NCBI RefSeq assembly: GCF_016625195.1
Contig: NZ_JACVUP010000002.1
Location: forward strand, 1-64,000
Length of the DNA stretch: 64,000 nucleotides
Reading direction: 5' to 3'
DNA from: Erwinia sp. S63
GTDB taxonomy: Bacteria > Pseudomonadota > Gammaproteobacteria > Enterobacterales > Enterobacteriaceae
Below the pieces are notes generated by a model. It saw nothing but the letters and a program-made list of their open reading frames with translations. It did not search any database and had not been told where the DNA came from. How positions within the stretch are numbered: position 1 is the first letter of the stretch; the number at the start of each line of letters is the position of its first letter. The translations under genes and the position numbers were made by a program. Below are positions 26,496-35,777 of the stretch, piece after piece.

Positions 26496-27218
26496 TTATG
26501 ACACGTGCTGCAGGAACTCACGCAGACGATCACTCGGTGGGTTGGTGATCAACTCATCCGGATTGCCATCTTCAGCGATGGTGCCTTTATCAATGAAGAT
26601 CAGACGCGAAGCCACTTTCTGAGCAAAGCCCACTTCGTGCGTTACGATGACCATCGTCATGCCTTCTTCGGCCAGATCCTGCATCACCTTGAGCACTTCA
26701 TGGCGCAGTTCTGGATCGAGTGCAGAGGTTGGCTCATCGAACAGCATCATCTTCGGTTTCACTGCCAGCGCACGAGCGATGGCAACACGCTGCTGCTGAC
26801 CACCGGATAGTTCAGCTGGGAAGTGGTGCGCACGCTCGGCAAGGCCGACTTTACCCAACAGTTCACGTGCCAGTTTCTGTGCATCGTCTTTCTTCGCACC
26901 GCGCACGCGAATCGGGCCGAAAGCCACGTTATCCAGCGCACTCATCTGCGGGAAAAGATGGAACTGCTGGAATACCATGCCAGCTTCCTGGCGAATCAGG
27001 CGTTCATCGACTTTAGGATCGTTAACTTTCATGCCATCAACGATCAGGTCACCGGTGGTGATCTCTTCCAGCTTGTTGATGCAGCGCAGCAGGGTAGATT
27101 TACCTGAGCCTGATGGCCCGATAATCACCACCACTTCACCCTGATTGATCTTCAGGTTGATGTCATGCAGGACTTTGGTCTGGCCGAAGTTTTTAGAGAC
27201 GTTTTTAAATTCAATCAC
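26496..27218 (-). CDS. glnQ: Glutamine ABC transporter ATPase
   Basis: A 240-residue ATP-binding subunit of the high-affinity glutamine importer. Walker [10 protein letters not shown] near residue 34, signature LSGGQQQR near 137 and Walker [14 protein letters not shown] near 155. Its ATG overlaps the glnP stop by four bases. Third gene of glnHPQ, ending at a GC-rich hairpin. Confidence 0.97.
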   Translation of the reverse strand: MIEFKNVSKNFGQTKVLHDINLKINQGEVVVIIGPSGSGKSTLLRCINKLEEITTGDLIVDGMKVNDPKVDERLIRQEAGMVFQQFHLFPQMSALDNVAFGPIRVRGAKKDDAQKLARELLGKVGLAERAHHFPAELSGGQQQRVAIARALAVKPKMMLFDEPTSALDPELRHEVLKVMQDLAEEGMTMVIVTHEVGFAQKVASRLIFIDKGTIAEDGNPDELITNPPSDRLREFLQHVS

Positions 27219-27874
27219 AGGATTTTCACCTTCTTCTCAATACGGCGCAGTACAAAGCTCAACACCAACGTAATAACCAAATAGATAATCGCAACGGCAC
27301 TCCAGATCTCCAGCGCGCGGAAGTTTCCGGCGATGATTTCCTGGCCCTGACGGGTCAGTTCCGCCACGCCGATCACGATAAACAGCGAGGTATCTTTGAT
27401 ACTCACGATCCACTGGTTACCGAGCGGTGGCAGCATACGACGCAGTGCCAACGGCATGATGACGTAACGCAGGGTTTCACGGCGGGAAAGACCCAGCGCC
27501 AGACCTGCTTCACGGAAGCCTTTGTTGATCGACAGCACGGCACCACGCGTGATTTCCGCGATGTAAGCACCGGAGTTAATCATGATGGTCACCACGGCAG
27601 CGGTAAACGGATCGATACGTAAGTCAGGGAAGGCCATCGGCAAGGCGAAGTAAATAAACATCACCTGCACCACGATTGGCGTACCGCGGATCAGCTCTAT
27701 AAACACCAGCGAGATATTATTGGCGATCCATCCGCCGTACGCGCGCGCGAAACCGGCGACTAAACCAATGATTAACCCGCCAATTAAGCCGAGTACGGAA
27801 ATTATCAGGGTCATTTTGGCGCCTTCGATCAAAATCGGCAGGGCTGGCCAAATGACGCTCCAGTCAAACTCCAT
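27215..27874 (-). CDS. glnP: Glutamine ABC transporter permease
   Basis: A 219-residue inner-membrane permease, the size of E. coli GlnP. The EAA-like coupling loop is [20 protein letters not shown] near residue 131. Second gene of glnHPQ, separated from glnH by an 85-bp spacer that contains a terminator-like hairpin, and overlapping glnQ. Confidence 0.97.
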   Translation of the reverse strand: MEFDWSVIWPALPILIEGAKMTLIISVLGLIGGLIIGLVAGFARAYGGWIANNISLVFIELIRGTPIVVQVMFIYFALPMAFPDLRIDPFTAAVVTIMINSGAYIAEITRGAVLSINKGFREAGLALGLSRRETLRYVIMPLALRRMLPPLGNQWIVSIKDTSLFIVIGVAELTRQGQEIIAGNFRALEIWSAVAIIYLVITLVLSFVLRRIEKKVKIL

Positions 27875-27912
27875 GGTGTAACTCCAAAATCTGTTGCAAT
27901 GGAAATGTAAAA

Positions 27913-27936
27913 AGCAGGGAGACTAAGCTCCCTGCT
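27913..27936 (-). terminator. Intercistronic terminator/attenuator between glnH and glnP
   Basis: AGCAGGGAG (27913-27921) pairs perfectly with CTCCCTGCT (27928-27936) around six bases. On the minus strand the stem is followed by a run of T. It would end most transcripts after glnH, giving excess binding protein over membrane components. Confidence 0.8.
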
Positions 27937-27959
27937 GGAAAAATCGGCTTAGGCCGGAA

Positions 27960-28709
27960 TTATTTTGGCTCGCTGCCGAACCATTTTTTATAAATTGTGT
28001 TGTAAGTGCCGTTGTCGCGCAGGGTTTTCAGCGCGCCATTAATCTGGTTACGCAGCTCATCGCTGCCTTTTGGCAGGGCGATACCATACTGCTGAGCTTC
28101 GATAGACTCGCCAACCGCTTTGAAGCGACCTTTACCGGCGGTGTGAATGAAGTACAGGATGTTTGGCGTGTCGTGCAGCACGGCGTCAGCACGGTTGGTG
28201 CCCAACTCCATGTAGGCGTTGTCGATGTTCGGGAACTGACGCAGATCTTTAGACTTGATGTGCGCTTTAGCGTAATCAACAGAACCGGTACCGCTCTTCA
28301 CCGCAACCACTTTGCCGTTCAGATCGTCGATGCCTTTGATGTTGTTTTCGTTCTCACGCACCATCACCAACAGACCACTTTTGTAGTAGCCGTCAGAGAA
28401 GTCGATAGCTTTTTTACGCTCGTCGGTAATGGTGATACCGGCCAGAGCCACGTCAACGTTTTTGGTTTGCAGTGCTGGGATGATGCCGCTGAAATCCATT
28501 GGCTTCAGGGTGTAGTCCAGCTTCAGTTCTTTGGCGATAGCGGCCCACAGGTCGATATCGAAACCAACGTAATCGTTGCCCTGTTTGAATTCAAAAGGAA
28601 CGAATGCGGTGTCGGTTGCAACAACCAGTTTCTTATCTGCTGCAGTGGAAGAAAGCGAGAAGGCCAGCGCCAGCGCGGCCACGGAGACTTTAATCAAAGA
28701 CTTCATCAT
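27960..28709 (-). CDS. glnH: Glutamine-binding periplasmic protein
   Basis: A 249-residue family-3 binding protein, nearly identical in plan to E. coli GlnH. A signal peptide ending STAADKK is followed by [16 protein letters not shown], and the hinge region carries [17 protein letters not shown]. Two adjacent ATGs (28709, 28706) follow AAGGAAAA. First gene of the glutamine import operon, behind a sigma-54-type promoter and NtrC-like sites. Confidence 0.97.
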   Translation of the reverse strand: MMKSLIKVSVAALALAFSLSSTAADKKLVVATDTAFVPFEFKQGNDYVGFDIDLWAAIAKELKLDYTLKPMDFSGIIPALQTKNVDVALAGITITDERKKAIDFSDGYYKSGLLVMVRENENNIKGIDDLNGKVVAVKSGTGSVDYAKAHIKSKDLRQFPNIDNAYMELGTNRADAVLHDTPNILYFIHTAGKGRFKAVGESIEAQQYGIALPKGSDELRNQINGALKTLRDNGTYNTIYKKWFGSEPK

Positions 28710-28760
28710 TATTTTCCTTATTACCCTTCAGACCTGATGGCCTGATGTACGGCTATTCAT

Positions 28761-28778
28761 ATGAAAAAATTATGCCAA
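28761..28778 (-). promoter_or_regulatory. Sigma-54-type promoter of glnH (glnHp2-like)
   Basis: On the minus strand TTGGCATAATTTTTTCAT has the -24 TGGCA and a -12 TTTCA, as I recall for E. coli glnHp2, which also departs from the usual TTGC at -12. It lies about 50 bp upstream of the start codon. Confidence 0.65.
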
Positions 28779-28848
28779 CTTTTCATTTTGGTCGAAATCA
28801 GCAGGATGCAGGGCCTGGCTGAAGCGATTTTGCTGTAGTCGAAAAGTC

Positions 28849-28911
28849 TGCACTAATATGGCTCACCAAAATAGTGCATCGTGCTGTTGTGGTGCAGGCA
28901 CAGTGTGCACC
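28849..28911 (-). promoter_or_regulatory. NtrC-like enhancer sites upstream of glnH
   Basis: TGCACTAATATGGCTCA (28849-28865) matches the NtrC consensus TGCACC-N5-GGTGCA apart from three positions. Perfect half-sites GGTGCA (28891-28896) and TGCACC (28906-28911) follow. Distances of about 100-160 bp from the promoter suit enhancer function. Confidence 0.55.
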
Positions 28912-28986
28912 AAGGGCTGAGCAAGGGAAAGGCAGGATTAAGATTTTGTTAACGACGTCAAAAAAAGCACCAAAATGTTACAGATA

Positions 28987-29010
28987 TAAAAAAAGGCGGG
29001 ATAACCCGCC
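28987..29010 (-). terminator. Intrinsic terminator of dps
   Basis: On the minus strand GGCGGG and CCCGCC (28995-29010) form a six-base-pair stem with a TTAT loop, followed by about seven T residues (28988-28994). Confidence 0.9.
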
Positions 29011-29026
29011 TTCGCTGTAACTTGCA

Positions 29027-29533
29027 TTATTCAATGTTGGATTCGATAAACCACAGGAATTTATCCAAATCACGTGATGCCGCTGTGAAAATGTCGGCGG
29101 TATCTTCATCACTGACTTCACTGATGGCCTTACGCGTATCGTTCGCGACAATCGCGTAACGATCGGCCAGCGCCTTCAGGTGATCCTGAACGGTATGGAT
29201 GTTAAGCGGATAGCTTTTCAATGGCGTCTTATCGTTGACGATTTGGGTGGTACCCAGCGCCACGCCGCCGAGCTGTACAACACGCTCTGCAATAGTGTCC
29301 TGATGATCGGTAATGGCAGTACGGAAGCCATCCAGCATTTCGTGTACTGCAATAAAGTTGGCGCCGCGCATGTTCCAGTGCGCCTGTTTGGTGATCAGTG
29401 ACAGGTCAATGTATTCCACTACCAGACGGTTGAGCACCTCGATGGTCGCTTTCTTATCGCTATCAGCAACATCATTACGGGTGTAAATGAGATCAGACGA
29501 TTTAGTTTTAACCAGTTTTGCGGTACTCATCAT
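29027..29533 (-). CDS. dps: DNA-protecting ferritin-like protein Dps
   Basis: A 168-residue miniferritin that forms a dodecamer, binds DNA in stationary phase and oxidises iron with hydrogen peroxide. Ferroxidase residues lie in [22 protein letters not shown] (His and the Asp/Glu pair), and the Lys-rich N-terminus used for DNA binding ([13 protein letters not shown]) is kept. Two adjacent ATGs (29533, 29530) follow GAGGA; E. coli Dps corresponds to the second. Monocistronic with its own terminator. Confidence 0.97.
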   Translation of the reverse strand: MMSTAKLVKTKSSDLIYTRNDVADSDKKATIEVLNRLVVEYIDLSLITKQAHWNMRGANFIAVHEMLDGFRTAITDHQDTIAERVVQLGGVALGTTQIVNDKTPLKSYPLNIHTVQDHLKALADRYAIVANDTRKAISEVSDEDTADIFTAASRDLDKFLWFIESNIE

Positions 29534-29786
29534 TAATGTCCTCTAATTGATGGTTGTCCTAATCAAGCACGGAAATAAGTATAGCAGCAGTTTTCTGCTG
29601 TGCCGGATTGTTTAAACCGATGACAGGAATAGATAAACCTTAATGTTGTGCGGGATTTGAACGTTTAATTTATTTGTCTTTTATAACAGATGGTTATGCT
29701 TCGTGTTAATTATTTTTCAATGATGTTGCAAAATAATAACAAAGAGGGAGCCTGCGATGAAAAAAAGGGAATGAGAATGCTTATAT

Positions 29787-29814
29787 ATTCAGCCTGCAGC
29801 TTAACAGGCTGAAT
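29787..29814 (-). terminator. Hairpin after rhtA
   Basis: ATTCAGCCTG (29787-29796) pairs perfectly with CAGGCTGAAT (29805-29814). The downstream tract on the minus strand is AT-rich but not a T run. Confidence 0.65.
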
Positions 29815-29824
29815 TTGGCATTAT

Positions 29825-30733
29825 TTATTGCGGGTTATTAATATCCACTTCGCTTATTTTGGCACTCTTCTGTTTCATGGTGAGTGTTGAACCCGCCGAA
29901 GCGGCAATAATGGCGAGCAGCGCGATCCACTGCTTCAGCGTCAGCAATTCTCCGAGGAACAACATCCCTGAAAGCGCTGCCATCGCGGGTTCCAGACTCA
30001 TCAGCGTGCCAAAAATGCGAGCGGGCAGGCGGGTGAGGGCCATCATTTCCAGTGAATAAGGAATCGCACTAGAGAGCAGGGCGATAATCAGCGCCAGTGG
30101 CAGAATTTCCCAGTGCCAGATGCCGGGTGCCGCAAAGGTTAATCCAAGCGGAACAAAGATCACCGAGGCAATTAACGATCCCATGGCAACGGTTGCTGGA
30201 CCATGTTCCGCACCGGCGCGTTGCCCCGCCAGGATATAGACCGCCCAACAGGCACCGGCTCCCACCGCTAATAGTGCACCCAGCGGATCGATATGGCTGA
30301 TGCCATCACCAATCGGCAGCAAAAACCACAAACCGGTGACCGCCAGAAGTACCCAGAGGAAATCGAGCGGACGTCGCGCACCGGCCAATGCCAGGGTTAA
30401 GGGGCCGAGAAACTCCAGGCCAACGGCAACGCCCAGCGGCACGGTGCGAATGGATAAATAGAAGAGATAGTTCATACAACCCAGCGCCAGACCGTACATC
30501 AATAGCGGTTTGCGCTGTGCCGGGGTGAAACGAAGGCGCCACGGCTTAAAGATGACGCACAAAATCAGGGTGCCCAGCCCGAGGCGTAGTGCGGTGATGC
30601 CCGGCGCCCCCACGCTGGGGAACAGCGATTTTGCCAGTGAAGCACCGCCCTGCAGCGAGAGCATAGCAATCAGTAGCACGGCAATCGGGAACAAAACCGG
30701 GGCCATTTTGGTGTTCGTCAGAGGCGTAGACAT
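29825..30733 (-). CDS. rhtA: Threonine/homoserine exporter RhtA
   Basis: A 302-residue drug/metabolite transporter (EamA family) with ten predicted membrane segments in two repeats, exporting threonine and homoserine. Strong family matches are SLQGGASLAKSLFPSVGAPG and GQRAGAEHGPATVAMGSL. The start is put at ATG 30733 by comparison with E. coli. AGG directly precedes it and spacing is poor, so initiation may be weak or use the upstream TTG at 30766. The location between dps and ompX is as in E. coli. Confidence 0.94.
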   Translation of the reverse strand: MSTPLTNTKMAPVLFPIAVLLIAMLSLQGGASLAKSLFPSVGAPGITALRLGLGTLILCVIFKPWRLRFTPAQRKPLLMYGLALGCMNYLFYLSIRTVPLGVAVGLEFLGPLTLALAGARRPLDFLWVLLAVTGLWFLLPIGDGISHIDPLGALLAVGAGACWAVYILAGQRAGAEHGPATVAMGSLIASVIFVPLGLTFAAPGIWHWEILPLALIIALLSSAIPYSLEMMALTRLPARIFGTLMSLEPAMAALSGMLFLGELLTLKQWIALLAIIAASAGSTLTMKQKSAKISEVDINNPQ

Positions 30734-31112
30734 CCTGTAATTCAATCCTGTAGTGATTAACAACACAGCAACAAAACGTCAGTGTAAAGGAATCTTCAGG
30801 AAATAAGGAGGCGTGTAAGCGGGAAAATAAATGCGGTGACAGCCTGGGAAATAACCGTTTTTCGGGCCATTTAAGTAAAGAAATGTCAGGTTAGTTTAGG
30901 AATATCCTTAAAGGCATAATTTGTAGCCCGAAATATTATTGCAGGAAGATGACGCTTTTTATAAGTAAAATGAATGACATAGGAAACTTCATTAACTTTC
31001 TGTTACACCAAACAATCTGTTAGACAACAAATAGCGGGCAGAGTTTCTTGCTAATTTTTGTTATATTTTTAGCGTTGTCAGGAGAGAAGTATATTCACAT
31101 TTGAGGTGGTTT
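30734..31112. other. rhtA/ompX divergent intergenic region
   Basis: About 380 AT-rich bases carrying the promoters of rhtA and ompX. TATATT at 31062-31067 is a candidate ompX -10 element without a clear -35. No small gene or structured RNA was recognised. Confidence 0.5.
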
Positions 31113-31625
31113 ATGAAAAAAATTGCATGTCTTTCAGCACTGGCTTGTGTACTGGCAGTTTCAGCAGGTTCAGCCATGGCGCAGAGCACCGTTTCTGCTG
31201 GTTACGCGCAGAGCGATTATCAGGGCGTTGCTAACAAAGCAAACGGCTTCAACCTGAAATACCGTTACGAAGATGGTACTAACCCACTGGGTTGGATCGG
31301 TTCTTTCACCTACACCGAGAAAGACCGCACTGATGCTGGCGTTTACAACAAAGGCCAGTACTACGGCATCACCGGTGGTCCTGCTTACCGTCTGAACGAC
31401 TGGGCAAGCATCTACGGCGTGGTCGGTATCGGTTACGGTAAATACCAGGCGAATGACGCTGCTGCACAGTCTAAATCTGACACCAGCGATTACGGTTTCT
31501 CCTACGGCGCAGGCATGCAGTTCAACCCAATCCAGAACGTTGCTGTTGACGTGGGTTACGAGCAGAGCCGTATCCGTAGCGTAGACGTAGGCACCTGGAT
31601 TGCTGGCGTAGGCTACAGCTTCTAA
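31113..31625 (+). CDS. ompX: Outer membrane protein OmpX
   Basis: A 170-residue eight-stranded beta-barrel of the OmpX/Ail family. A signal peptide of 23 residues ending SAMA precedes QSTVSAGYAQSDYQG, and the C-terminal signature ends in GVGYSF with the terminal phenylalanine needed for barrel assembly. The ATG at 31113 follows GAGGTGG; the ATG at 31101 lacks a suitable site. Very strong codon bias suggests high expression. Confidence 0.97.
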   Translation: MKKIACLSALACVLAVSAGSAMAQSTVSAGYAQSDYQGVANKANGFNLKYRYEDGTNPLGWIGSFTYTEKDRTDAGVYNKGQYYGITGGPAYRLNDWASIYGVVGIGYGKYQANDAAAQSKSDTSDYGFSYGAGMQFNPIQNVAVDVGYEQSRIRSVDVGTWIAGVGYSF

Positions 31626-31654
31626 GTTTTTTGCTTAGACCAGAGTTGCACAAG

Positions 31655-31681
31655 AAACGGCCCTTTACGGGCCGTTTTTTT
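31655..31681 (+). terminator. Intrinsic terminator of ompX
   Basis: AAACGGCCC (31655-31663) pairs with GGGCCGTTT (31669-31677) and runs into T residues up to 31681. It also faces the convergent cytochrome gene. Confidence 0.93.
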
Positions 31682-31685
31682 ATGC

Positions 31686-32951
31686 TTACTTTTGCGGGGC
31701 AGGAGGAAGCGTGGCGCGGATCTTCTTCACCTGATCGGCCGTTACCGGTGCCGCTTTGTTACCCCATCCATTGCGAATAAAGTTAGCGACATCAGCGACC
31801 TGCTGATCATCCAGACGCCAGGCGAAATCTGGCATGGTGAAACCGGTTGGTGCCTGTTGCGTTATCGCACGCTGGCCGCCTTTCAGAATCACACTGATCA
31901 CTGATGACGGGTCTTCACTCAACAGGGCTGGGTTGTGCGCCAGCGCCGGGAAAGTACTGGCATAGCCTTTACCATCCGTACGGTGGCAGGCGGCACAGTT
32001 ATCCACGTACACCTGCGCGCCTGGCTGGCTGACATCCCCTTTGAACAGCGCTTGCGACGTCGCATCGCTGGCCTGTGGTGCAGCGGTGTTATCCGCAGCC
32101 GGTAATGACTTCAGATACACGGCAATCGCATTGAGATCTTCATCACTGAGATACTGGGTACTGTGTGCGATCACATCCGTCATCGAACCAAAGGCAGCGC
32201 CTTGCTTATTCGCGCCGGTTTTCAGGAAGGTAGCGATATCCTGCTCAGACCAACTGCCCAAACCCGCAGCCGGGCTGGCGGTCAGGTCTGGCGCATGCCA
32301 GCCTTCCAGCGTACCGCCGGTCAGATAGCCTTTGCTGTTCTGATCCATGGCCTTTTCCTGGAAGCCGATGCCACGAGGCGTATGGCATGAGCCACAGTGG
32401 CCAAGCCCCTGCACCAGATAAGCACCGCGCTGCCACTGCGCCGATTGACCGGCAGCCGGAGCGTAAGTGCTGTCATCGGCAAAGGTCCAGCGCCAGAACG
32501 CCAGCGGCCAGCGCATGCTCAGCGGCCAGGGAATATCACTTTTGTGATTCTCCTGACTCACCGGCTTCACGCCCTGCATGAAGTAGTCATACAACGCGTG
32601 CATATCGCTGTCGCTGATTTTGACATATGACGGGTAAGGCATAGCCGGATAAAGTGAACTGCCATCTTTGGCGACACCACCGCGCACCGCTTTGGAAAAA
32701 TCCTCGTAGCTGTAATCGCCAATACCGTGGGTTTTATCCGGCGTGATGTTGGTGGAGTAAATGGCGCCAATCGGCGTGCTCATTTTGAGCCCACCGGCAA
32801 AAGGCTGTCCTCCGGCGGCGGTATGGCATGCGGCGCAATCGCCCGCTTTGGCCAGATATTCGCCTTGCTTAACCGAGGCATCGGTCGCGGCCCACGAGGC
32901 GTGGCTGAGCAGCGCGCCGCTGAGAGCGAGAAAGAGTGCGGAAAATTTCAC
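31686..32951 (-). CDS. Triheme cytochrome c subunit of membrane-bound gluconate-type dehydrogenase
   Basis: A 421-residue periplasmic cytochrome with signal peptide MKFSALFLALSGALLSHASWA. Three CXXCH heme sites are visible: CAACHT near residue 40, CGSCHT near 187 and CAACHR near 320. It accepts electrons from the flavoprotein subunit and passes them to ubiquinone, as in gluconate 2-dehydrogenase and 2-ketogluconate dehydrogenase of acetic acid bacteria, Erwinia and Pantoea. Third gene of the operon, 14 bp after the flavoprotein gene. The sugar-acid substrate cannot be told from sequence. Confidence 0.92.
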   Translation of the reverse strand: MKFSALFLALSGALLSHASWAATDASVKQGEYLAKAGDCAACHTAAGGQPFAGGLKMSTPIGAIYSTNITPDKTHGIGDYSYEDFSKAVRGGVAKDGSSLYPAMPYPSYVKISDSDMHALYDYFMQGVKPVSQENHKSDIPWPLSMRWPLAFWRWTFADDSTYAPAAGQSAQWQRGAYLVQGLGHCGSCHTPRGIGFQEKAMDQNSKGYLTGGTLEGWHAPDLTASPAAGLGSWSEQDIATFLKTGANKQGAAFGSMTDVIAHSTQYLSDEDLNAIAVYLKSLPAADNTAAPQASDATSQALFKGDVSQPGAQVYVDNCAACHRTDGKGYASTFPALAHNPALLSEDPSSVISVILKGGQRAITQQAPTGFTMPDFAWRLDDQQVADVANFIRNGWGNKAAPVTADQVKKIRATLPPAPQK

Positions 32952-32965
32952 TATGACGCTCCTTA

Positions 32966-34744
32966 TCAGGCCTGAACCAACGGACCAGGGTTAGCAAGAT
33001 AGCGGTTGCGAATCGCATCCGCCGCGAATAATGCGGTGGCACAGACAATCCCGGTTGGGTTGTACGCCAGATTCTGCGGGAAGCAGCAGGCACCGGTGAC
33101 GAACACATTCGGCACATCCCAACTTTGCAAGAATTTGTTCACCACGCTGGTACGCGGATCGTCACCCATCACCGCACCACCGGTGGTGTGGGTGGATTGA
33201 TAAGGGCGGACGTCGTAGTGGCTGTTGAGGGTTTTGAAGCCAATTTCATAGTGCTTTGGATTCATCACTTTGACGATCTCTTCGGCCTTATCCTTGATGA
33301 AATTGGTCATCTTCAGCTCGTTTTGCTGCCAGTCAAAGGTCATACGCAGCAAGGGCTGACCATAGATATCACGGTAAGTCGGATCCAGGTCGAGATAGCA
33401 CTGTTTGTAAGGCATGACTGAACCGGACGAGCCGACGTTCATGTTGTGCAGGTAGTTATCTTTGATCGCCTGTTTCCAGCCAGAACCCCAACGCGGCGCA
33501 TCTTTAGGAATGCCCATCTGCTGAATGGGACGGCCGCCGGAGAAGGCTGCAGATATTGTGGCGCCGCCTACGAAGCCGACTTTGCTGTGATCGAAGTTTT
33601 CCGCGTTGAAATCATCGATAACGGTGGCGGTGGCACCGGTGGCGGCAAATGGATTGAACCAATTGTCGTTGTCATAGAACAGCTTGATACCGCCAGTCAT
33701 CTGATAGGCGTAGTTTCTGCCCACCACGCCGTCGCCGGTTTGCGGATCGTAAGGCTTGCCGATTTTAGACAGCAGCAGTAAGCGCACATTGTGCAGCTGG
33801 AAGGCGCTGAGGATTACCAGGTCAGCCGGTTGCTCGACTTCATTACCTTGCGCATCGATATAGGTCACGCCAGTGGCTCTTTTGCCGCTGCTGTCGGTAT
33901 TGACGCGAATCACGTGCGCCTGCGTGCGCAACTCAAAGTTACTGAACGGCTTCAGAGCAGGGATGACGCAGCTTTGTGGTGAACCTTTGGAATAGTTAAA
34001 GCAGCCGAAGCGTTCGCAGTAACCACAGTAGTTACACACGCCAAGCTGCACGTTGTAAGGATTGGTCCAGGCTTCGGTACAGTTAGCGGCGGGACATTCA
34101 AACGGATGATAACCGAGTTGTTTCGCTGCTTTGGAGAACAGCTCGCCAGCATACAACGTCTCCAGCGGCTTGGTGGGATAGCCATTTTTACGCGGAGATT
34201 CGAACGGGTTACCACCTTCGACGGTTTCACCGTTGAGGTTACCGACCTGACCGGCCGCGCCGCAAATTTTCTCAAACTTATCGAAATAGGGTTCCATCTC
34301 CGCATAGGAGAAGGGGTAATCCTGCACCGTCATGTCTTTAGGAATGAAGTCAGCACCGTATTTTTCGATGACTGTGCTGCGCATTTTTAAATCGGCTTCC
34401 AGCGGACGCCACAGCTGACCGTTCCAGTGGGTACCGGCACCGCCCACACCATCACCGGGCAGGAAGGAACCGAAGCGGCGATAAGGCAGCGCGGTTTCCT
34501 GCGTGGTGTGACGTACTGTGACCGTCTCTTTCGAGGCGTTCTGGAATAATTTCAGACGGATGCCGTAGGTCAACTCGTCGGCAATACGCGGATAGGAGAA
34601 ATCAGGATAGGTGTCGCGATTTTCACCACGTTCTAACGCCACAATGTTTAAACCCGAGCTGGCCAGTTCCATCGCCATGAGCGAACCGGTCCAGCCAAAC
34701 CCAACGATCACCACATCGACGGGCGCTTTTTTTACTGCCGCCAT
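32966..34744 (-). CDS. GMC-family flavoprotein subunit of gluconate-type dehydrogenase
   Basis: A 592-residue FAD-dependent oxidoreductase of the GMC superfamily. The N-terminal dinucleotide fold is VIVGFGWTGSLMAMELA with the acidic ribose-binding ALERGENRD after it. A cysteine-rich stretch (CNYCGYCERFGCFNYSKG) is near residue 240. The C-terminal STHTTGGAVMGDDP and NLAYNPTG segments supply the active-site His/Asn region. It oxidises a sugar acid in the periplasm and is carried out of the cell with the Tat-signal small subunit. Its start overlaps the small-subunit stop by one base (TAATG). Confidence 0.93.
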   Translation of the reverse strand: MAAVKKAPVDVVIVGFGWTGSLMAMELASSGLNIVALERGENRDTYPDFSYPRIADELTYGIRLKLFQNASKETVTVRHTTQETALPYRRFGSFLPGDGVGGAGTHWNGQLWRPLEADLKMRSTVIEKYGADFIPKDMTVQDYPFSYAEMEPYFDKFEKICGAAGQVGNLNGETVEGGNPFESPRKNGYPTKPLETLYAGELFSKAAKQLGYHPFECPAANCTEAWTNPYNVQLGVCNYCGYCERFGCFNYSKGSPQSCVIPALKPFSNFELRTQAHVIRVNTDSSGKRATGVTYIDAQGNEVEQPADLVILSAFQLHNVRLLLLSKIGKPYDPQTGDGVVGRNYAYQMTGGIKLFYDNDNWFNPFAATGATATVIDDFNAENFDHSKVGFVGGATISAAFSGGRPIQQMGIPKDAPRWGSGWKQAIKDNYLHNMNVGSSGSVMPYKQCYLDLDPTYRDIYGQPLLRMTFDWQQNELKMTNFIKDKAEEIVKVMNPKHYEIGFKTLNSHYDVRPYQSTHTTGGAVMGDDPRTSVVNKFLQSWDVPNVFVTGACCFPQNLAYNPTGIVCATALFAADAIRNRYLANPGPLVQA

Positions 34745-35472
34745 TACACGCTCCTTTTGCTGGAAATACTGACTGGGCCGAGGGGATAGGGTTTATTCGG
34801 TTGCTGCACGGTATCGACAAAATCCGCGCGAGCGCCGGGAAAACCGATCATCTTCCACGAAGCCAGCGTCTGGTTACCGCCGTGAATCGGGTCGGCGAGA
34901 TAGCCTTCTTTGGCGTTTTCCAGCAGTTGCTCGAAAAACTGCTTGCCGTGAATGGCATCGTTACGCAGTTTGTCGGCTTCCAGCGCACGCAAAACCTCTT
35001 CCTGTTGCGCCGTCTCCAGTTGGTAAAAATCCTTTTGGTACTGCTTCTGACAGTGCTGGTCAGCTAAGGCGATGCCTAACCGGTAGGTATCGCGCGGCAC
35101 GAGATGGGATTGGTAACCCATTTCCGGAATCGAATCGGCGAATGGACCTTGCATGTACCACAGGCGACCATAGCCGTAAGGTAATTCCATCTGCTTATCG
35201 ATAAACACCTGTACACCTTCGCTGACGGCGCCAGGACCGTTGGCGTCTGCAGGGATCAGGCGATCCAGCGCGGCGAGCAGAAACTTCCACTCTTTATCGT
35301 TGAAGTAGGCGGGCACATAGTCGGATAACACGCCTTGTGGTTTGTCGGAGGCGGGGGAGGAGAGTGACACCACACCGGTACTGGCGGCGGCGGCGAGGGG
35401 AATGAGCGAGAGCGATTTTTGTAAAAATCGTCTCCTGCCCGATGGTTGCTCTTCAGGCTTTTTAAGTGACAT
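34744..35472 (-). CDS. Gluconate 2-dehydrogenase subunit 3 (gamma), Tat-exported
   Basis: A 242-residue small subunit of the gluconate 2-dehydrogenase subunit 3 family. A twin-arginine signal (RRRFLQKSLSLIPLAAAAS) at residues 13-31 exports the folded flavoprotein with it. First gene of the three-gene operon, with AAGGAA upstream of the ATG. E. coli has no such operon between ompX and mntS, so this is an accessory insertion. Confidence 0.9.
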   Translation of the reverse strand: MSLKKPEEQPSGRRRFLQKSLSLIPLAAAASTGVVSLSSPASDKPQGVLSDYVPAYFNDKEWKFLLAALDRLIPADANGPGAVSEGVQVFIDKQMELPYGYGRLWYMQGPFADSIPEMGYQSHLVPRDTYRLGIALADQHCQKQYQKDFYQLETAQQEEVLRALEADKLRNDAIHGKQFFEQLLENAKEGYLADPIHGGNQTLASWKMIGFPGARADFVDTVQQPNKPYPLGPVSISSKRSV

Positions 35473-35777
35473 TGCTAATCTTCCTTACGAAAAACCCACC
35501 CTGGGTTGATTTTGTTATAAGTATGTAATTTTTTGTTATGAGGAGATTAATCAGACGTCACAATAGGTTGCAAGCTAAAAGTTAGCAGCCTAATCGTTTA
35601 AGCGTTGTTGAAGGTAAAGTTATGTCAGTGCCTGAAGCGATTCAGCCACAGAGAACGCGAGGGTTTAGAATTTGTTCAATAACAATAGGAATAGTGGGAC
35701 TAAAAAGGTAACAAAATGTGAGATCGTGCAAAGGATCCGTTGAGAAAACGGATCCTGAGAAGGAATTTATGGATGAA
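35473..35777. other. Intergenic region upstream of the dehydrogenase operon
   Basis: 305 AT-rich bases holding the presumed promoter of the dehydrogenase operon on the left and the mntS terminator (35732-35756) on the right. No gene is supported. Confidence 0.5.
35732..35756 (-). terminator. Terminator of the mntS transcript
   Basis: AGGATCCGTT (35732-35741) pairs perfectly with AACGGATCCT (35747-35756) around five bases, 21 bp after the mntS stop. A short T run follows on the minus strand. Confidence 0.7.

Larger units (their letters stand above)
28710..29026 (-). promoter_or_regulatory. glnH upstream region
   Basis: 317 bp between the glnH start and the dps terminator. It contains a sigma-54-type promoter (28761-28778), NtrC-like sites (28849-28911) and the dps terminator at its right end. 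No gene is seen. Confidence 0.7.
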
